Below are positions 60,213 to 64,000 of a stretch of 64,000 nucleotides of DNA, in pieces (within the stretch, counting starts at the first letter, position 1; every line of letters starts with the position of its first letter). The notes beneath the pieces are model-generated. The model did no database searches, was not told the origin of the DNA, and saw nothing but the letters and a program-made list of their open reading frames with translations. Made by a program: the position numbers and the translations under genes. The stretch spans positions 240,398 through 304,397 of the forward strand of contig JANQBS010000018.1 in assembly GCA_033085395.1 (NCBI GenBank), in the 5' to 3' direction. The stretch comes from Xanthoparmelia taractica. Its lineage: Eukaryota > Ascomycota > Lecanoromycetes > Lecanorales > Parmeliaceae.

Positions 60213-63200
60213 CCAACTTGACTGCGGACAGTCCCCCTCCGTCCCCCGTCGCTCTAAATAAGCTAGGCTTCAGCCTTTATCAAACATGGGTTGGTCCCGC
60301 ACCAAAATTCGGTAAGCGAGTGCGCAAGCATATGTGGAGAAGATTTCGAAGAATTGATGATCTAGTTAGCTAAGTCTGCTATAGTAAAGAACTTATTAAT
60401 TAATTAGCTAGCTAACTAATATTCTTCTTTCTAGATTATATTATCTTTATCTTCTTTCTTATCGTCGTTATTGTACGCTTAATAATTTAATATATCTTAA
60501 TTATTTATTCGTAATCTTTTTAAGACTTTAATTTAATCTTCTTAAATAATTTAATAGCTATATTTTATTTAGTTCTAATTATTATTAAGAAGATAAAATT
60601 ATTTAAAATAACGAGTACTCGCTATTAATTAAGATAATTCGATTACTTTATAAGAGATAAAAAGAATTTTAATAAATATTATTTATCGTTAAAATTATTA
60701 ATATAAACGAGATTAGATTATTTAAATATCGCTAAATTTAGAAATTACTAAGACTTTAAATAAATTAAATATCTAGAATTTAAATATCGTTATCGCAATC
60801 GTCGACGTTATTAGAGAAAAGAGAATTAATTTTTTTAAATTATTAAATTCTTTCTCTTATATTTAACGAGAAAAGAATATCTCTTTCTATTTTTTAAATT
60901 AAATTTATTATAAGAACTCGAAGCGTATTTCTTAATTTCTTAATATCTATTTTATATACTTTTAATTTCTCTCTTTTTTAATCTCTTTTACTCGAATTTA
61001 ATAATATAATATTATATTTTTTATATTAGTAGTCTTACGTTTAATAAGTATACGTCTTTTACTTTTATTCTTTTTAAATATTAAGTTCTTATTATTATTT
61101 TTTAAATTATCGTAAAAAATTAAAATAAAAGAATAGATTAATTATACTTTTAATTATATACTCTATTTACTTTTTAAATAGTCTTCGTTATCTTATATAT
61201 ATATTTCTTAGCGTAATAAACTTTTAAAATCTTCTTATAAAATTCGTATATCGAAAAAACTTTAATCTTTAGTATATTTAGTTCTTAGCGAGTATATCTT
61301 ATATATATAGATATCGGGCTAAAAACGCTATTATCGTCGTCGCTAGATTAATTATTAAATTAACTTTAAGTATTATTAATATCTAGTATAGTAATATAAT
61401 AAGTCGATATAATATTAGAATCGAAAGTTATTTCTTAATTTATTACAATTTTAGATATCTTAAAAAACTATCTCGAATAAATAAGTAAGAGTAAAATTAA
61501 TATATTCGAAATATCTCTTAGATAGATAGTATACTTTTTTATATATATTCTTTATTACGATCTAAGAGACTTTTTCTTTAACGTTAAATCGCTATTATTT
61601 TATATTTAACTCTCTATAAATTAATTTAATCGCTTAATAAGTTATATAATTAAAAAATATTATAAAGAAGAATTTACTAGTATCGATATTACGAGAATTA
61701 TTCTTCTTTTAACGCTCTAAGTCTCACTCGTATATAAAGATTATTTCGTCTACTTTCTTAATAATCTTTTCTATTTAATTAATCTATAGATATATAATAA
61801 TTAATTAAGTTCTTAATTATTAAATAATTACTCTTATTCTATTAAGTAAAGTTATACTCTAAATTCGTAAATTCTTTAATATAAACTATAATAAATTAAT
61901 ATTTCTATCTCTAATAATAGTTAATTAGTGTGAGGTAGCAAGGCCTCTTTTCAATGGAGCTACGTAGTAGCTAGGCAATCAGCGAGGTGGATGAACATAG
62001 ATGCTGGGATAATCGTCTGGGTTGCTAAGTGAACTAATAGCTAAGGAAGAAAAAGAGGAAAAGGGGATTCGCGGGTATTTGAGACTTCTGCCAAGCATGC
62101 TAGGTACTCGCCCTTGCTGCGTAGTCTATAGCCTAGCAAGCGAGTTAAGCGAGTCCTATCAGCCTACGCTGAGTGCTTCTACCCTTACAATTAGATATTC
62201 TAATTCTTTTAATGCAATTAATTTAATAAGAGATTACGATTTCACTCTTTATCTATAAGAGTTTTAAACTTAATTTACTTTTAAACTAGATTAATAAATA
62301 TCTTTCTTATTATAAATAAATAACTCTTATAAGTTAGTCTCTTCTTAATAATTTCGATCGTATATTAATTATATAGCTAAAGAAAATATTCGATATCTAG
62401 CTTGTTTATTTAAGAGATTAGCTATTAGATTATATTTATTTTTATTTATACTATCGTGCTAACTTAATTATCGAAAATCGATATTATATTAATTTTTTTC
62501 TTAATTATTATTATAATTAATTCTATAATAAAATTATTAAGTAATATTATAAGATCGCTATAATCGTTATAGAAGAATAAATTCTTTATATAATTATTTA
62601 TAAATAAGAAGATCTAAGTAAACTTAAACTCGATAAAATAGTACGTAATCGAAATAGTCTTTAGAGTATTCGTTATATAAATAAGTATTAATAAGAATAA
62701 ATTATTCTTATTCGTAATAAATATAGTATTCGTAATAACGAGAAAGAATTAATAAATTATCTCGCTAGGCGAATTTATACGAGACTAATAAAGAAAAAAA
62801 AACTCTATCTCTTACGATTATCTAATATTCTTATTTATTATATATCTCTTTTTTATATATATCTTAAAACTCTTAATTTTAAGCGTATATAAAATATATT
62901 AAAATTCTTTCTAGATAAATCTCTTACGATCTTTATTACGAAGATTATAATATTTTCTAAAGAAAAGTCGTAGTCTTTTAATTCTTATAATTCTTTTTAT
63001 TTTTTAAAATAAGAGATTAATTATTAAAAGATCTTATTCTTAATCTATAGCGTTATTTCTATTAAAATCTCGATAGCGATATTTTATAAATTAAAATAAA
63101 TTATTAAGTATATTATAATTATAATTATAAGTATTGTTAATAACGTTAATTTATTACTTAATAGTTCTCTTATAATATCGAATCTTAATCTTATATGAAT

Positions 63201-63763
63201 ATTAATTATAATTAACGTAAAAGAGTAATTATTTACGAGTTCTCTTCGTTAATTTATAAATATTTCGATTCTTCTTTTTATAATAAAAGTATAATATTTA
63301 TTAAATTTCACGCTTTTTATATTTATTATAATTAAGTATTATAATAAATTTTTAATAATAGAATTAGTTTTTTAAATAAAGAATAGTTATCTTTTTATTA
63401 AAAAAGATCTTATTATTAATTAAAGTAAACTTATAAATAATTAAAAGAATAATAAATATACGTTTTTTCTTATTTATAATAAACGTAGTATACTTAAATA
63501 TATTTATATTAAATAAATTATAAGAGAGATAATTTAACGAAAGAATTTTATATATATATATTAATATTTATAAAGATATGCGAAGATATTTAAATATATT
63601 AAAATTTCTCCTAGAGTGCTTACGCACTCGCTTATCGAATTTTGATGCGGAATCAACCCATATTTGATAAAGGCTAAAGCCTAGCCTGCGGGAGGCTTAT
63701 TTAGAGCGACGGGGGACTGTGGGAGGGAGACTGTGGGAGGGGGACTATCCGCAGTCAAGTTGG
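60213..63763. mobile_element. 3.55-kb RIP-mutated DNA transposon with long TIRs
   Basis: Terminal inverted repeats begin CCAACTTGACTGCGGA and extend over about 119 bases at the left (60213-60331) and about 150 at the right (63614-63763). Shared blocks include CCCCCGTCGCTCTAAATAAGC, AGCCTTTATCAAA and AAGCGAGTGCG. The arms differ mainly by C-to-T and G-to-A changes (for example CAG/TAG, ACATG/ATATG, CGCAAG/CGTAAG) plus small indels; the right arm has an extra GACTGTGGGAGG unit. Flanking 7-bp direct repeats mark the insertion. The interior is extremely AT-rich, nearly lacks CA and TG, and has no readable transposase, so the superfamily cannot be assigned; hAT- or P-like is possible from the duplication length. 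It is interrupted by a 260-bp normal-composition insertion. Confidence 0.82.
61929..62188. mobile_element. 260-bp insertion nested in the RIP-mutated element
   Basis: Composition changes abruptly from AT-rich RIP sequence to normal and back. The island is flanked by direct AATTAG (61923-61928 and 62189-62194). Its ends, GTGAGGTAGCAAGG and, in reverse complement, GTAAGGGTAGAAGC, form an imperfect inverted repeat. It fits a miniature element that inserted after RIP or escaped RIP because of its small size. Confidence 0.6.
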
Positions 63764-63770
63764 TGTTCAG
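63764..63770 (+). repeat. 7-bp target-site duplication, right
   Basis: TGTTCAG, identical to 60206-60212. Confidence 0.7.
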
Positions 63771-64000
63771 CGCCCGATAGGCGCCCCACTGCTGCGTGCT
63801 TTCCACAGTACAGGCGCTTTCAGCGAATGAGATCTCTCAAGTCAATCACGATACATGAACGCAGAGGCTTGTTAAAATCCCGCACTAGGTAAAGCCTTAT
63901 GCAAAGTTGACTGCATCTTTAGCTACGGGTCGGAAAGGTGTGGTATATTTGATGGTATGGGACCAGTTTTTCGAATACCATATCGAAAGGTATAGGATAT

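Overview
The window is nuclear DNA of a filamentous ascomycete (Pezizomycotina; most likely a dothideomycete, though the exact class is an inference). The genes have short GT-AG introns of about 45-65 bases. They encode fungal-specific families: PalH, a Dsc-type membrane E3 ligase, a SIN/Tem1-type GTPase, DUF4211 and an ADR1-like C2H2 factor. Repeats carry the mark of repeat-induced point mutation (RIP): AT-rich blocks almost free of CA/TG dinucleotides, with transposase frames broken by TAA/TAG.

Layout. 1-13 kb: a ceramide synthase (-) divergent from palH (+), an F-box/LRR-like gene (+), and a sugar transporter (-). 13-22 kb is gene-poor. It holds a doubtful small two-exon gene behind four copies of CGACTAAGC, a well-delimited hAT-type miniature element (19827-20391, 8-bp target duplication) and a 155-bp tandem repeat. 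22-29 kb: a transglutaminase-like protein (-) and a large C2H2 regulator (-), followed by almost 5 kb without a recognisable gene. 33.9-45.2 kb is a conserved cluster: a disordered repeat protein (-), the Rrb1 ribosome-assembly chaperone (-) divergent from the Spg1/Tem1 GTPase (+), and the Dsc E3 ligase (-) divergent from mitochondrial processing peptidase alpha (+).

45-64 kb is mainly accessory and decayed. It has an orphan polyketide-synthase ketoreductase fragment, a STAND-N/ankyrin gene interrupted by two apparent frameshifts, a NACHT-like fragment, a RIP-mutated Tc1-type transposase relic and a 3.55-kb RIP-mutated element. That element has long terminal inverted repeats and a 7-bp target duplication, and encloses a 260-bp non-RIPped insertion. 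Embedded in this zone are three intact genes: Tom22, a DUF4211 protein and a signal-peptide/one-TM surface protein.

The housekeeping genes fall into cell-biology themes: mitochondrial import (mas2, tom22), ER/Golgi membrane and sterol or pH sensing (ceramide synthase, Dsc E3, palH), and septation (spg1, possibly the transglutaminase-like protein). Nothing indicates an operon-like or biosynthetic cluster. No tRNA, rRNA or CRISPR array was seen. Exon borders were read by hand from splice signals and frame continuity; there is no transcript support.
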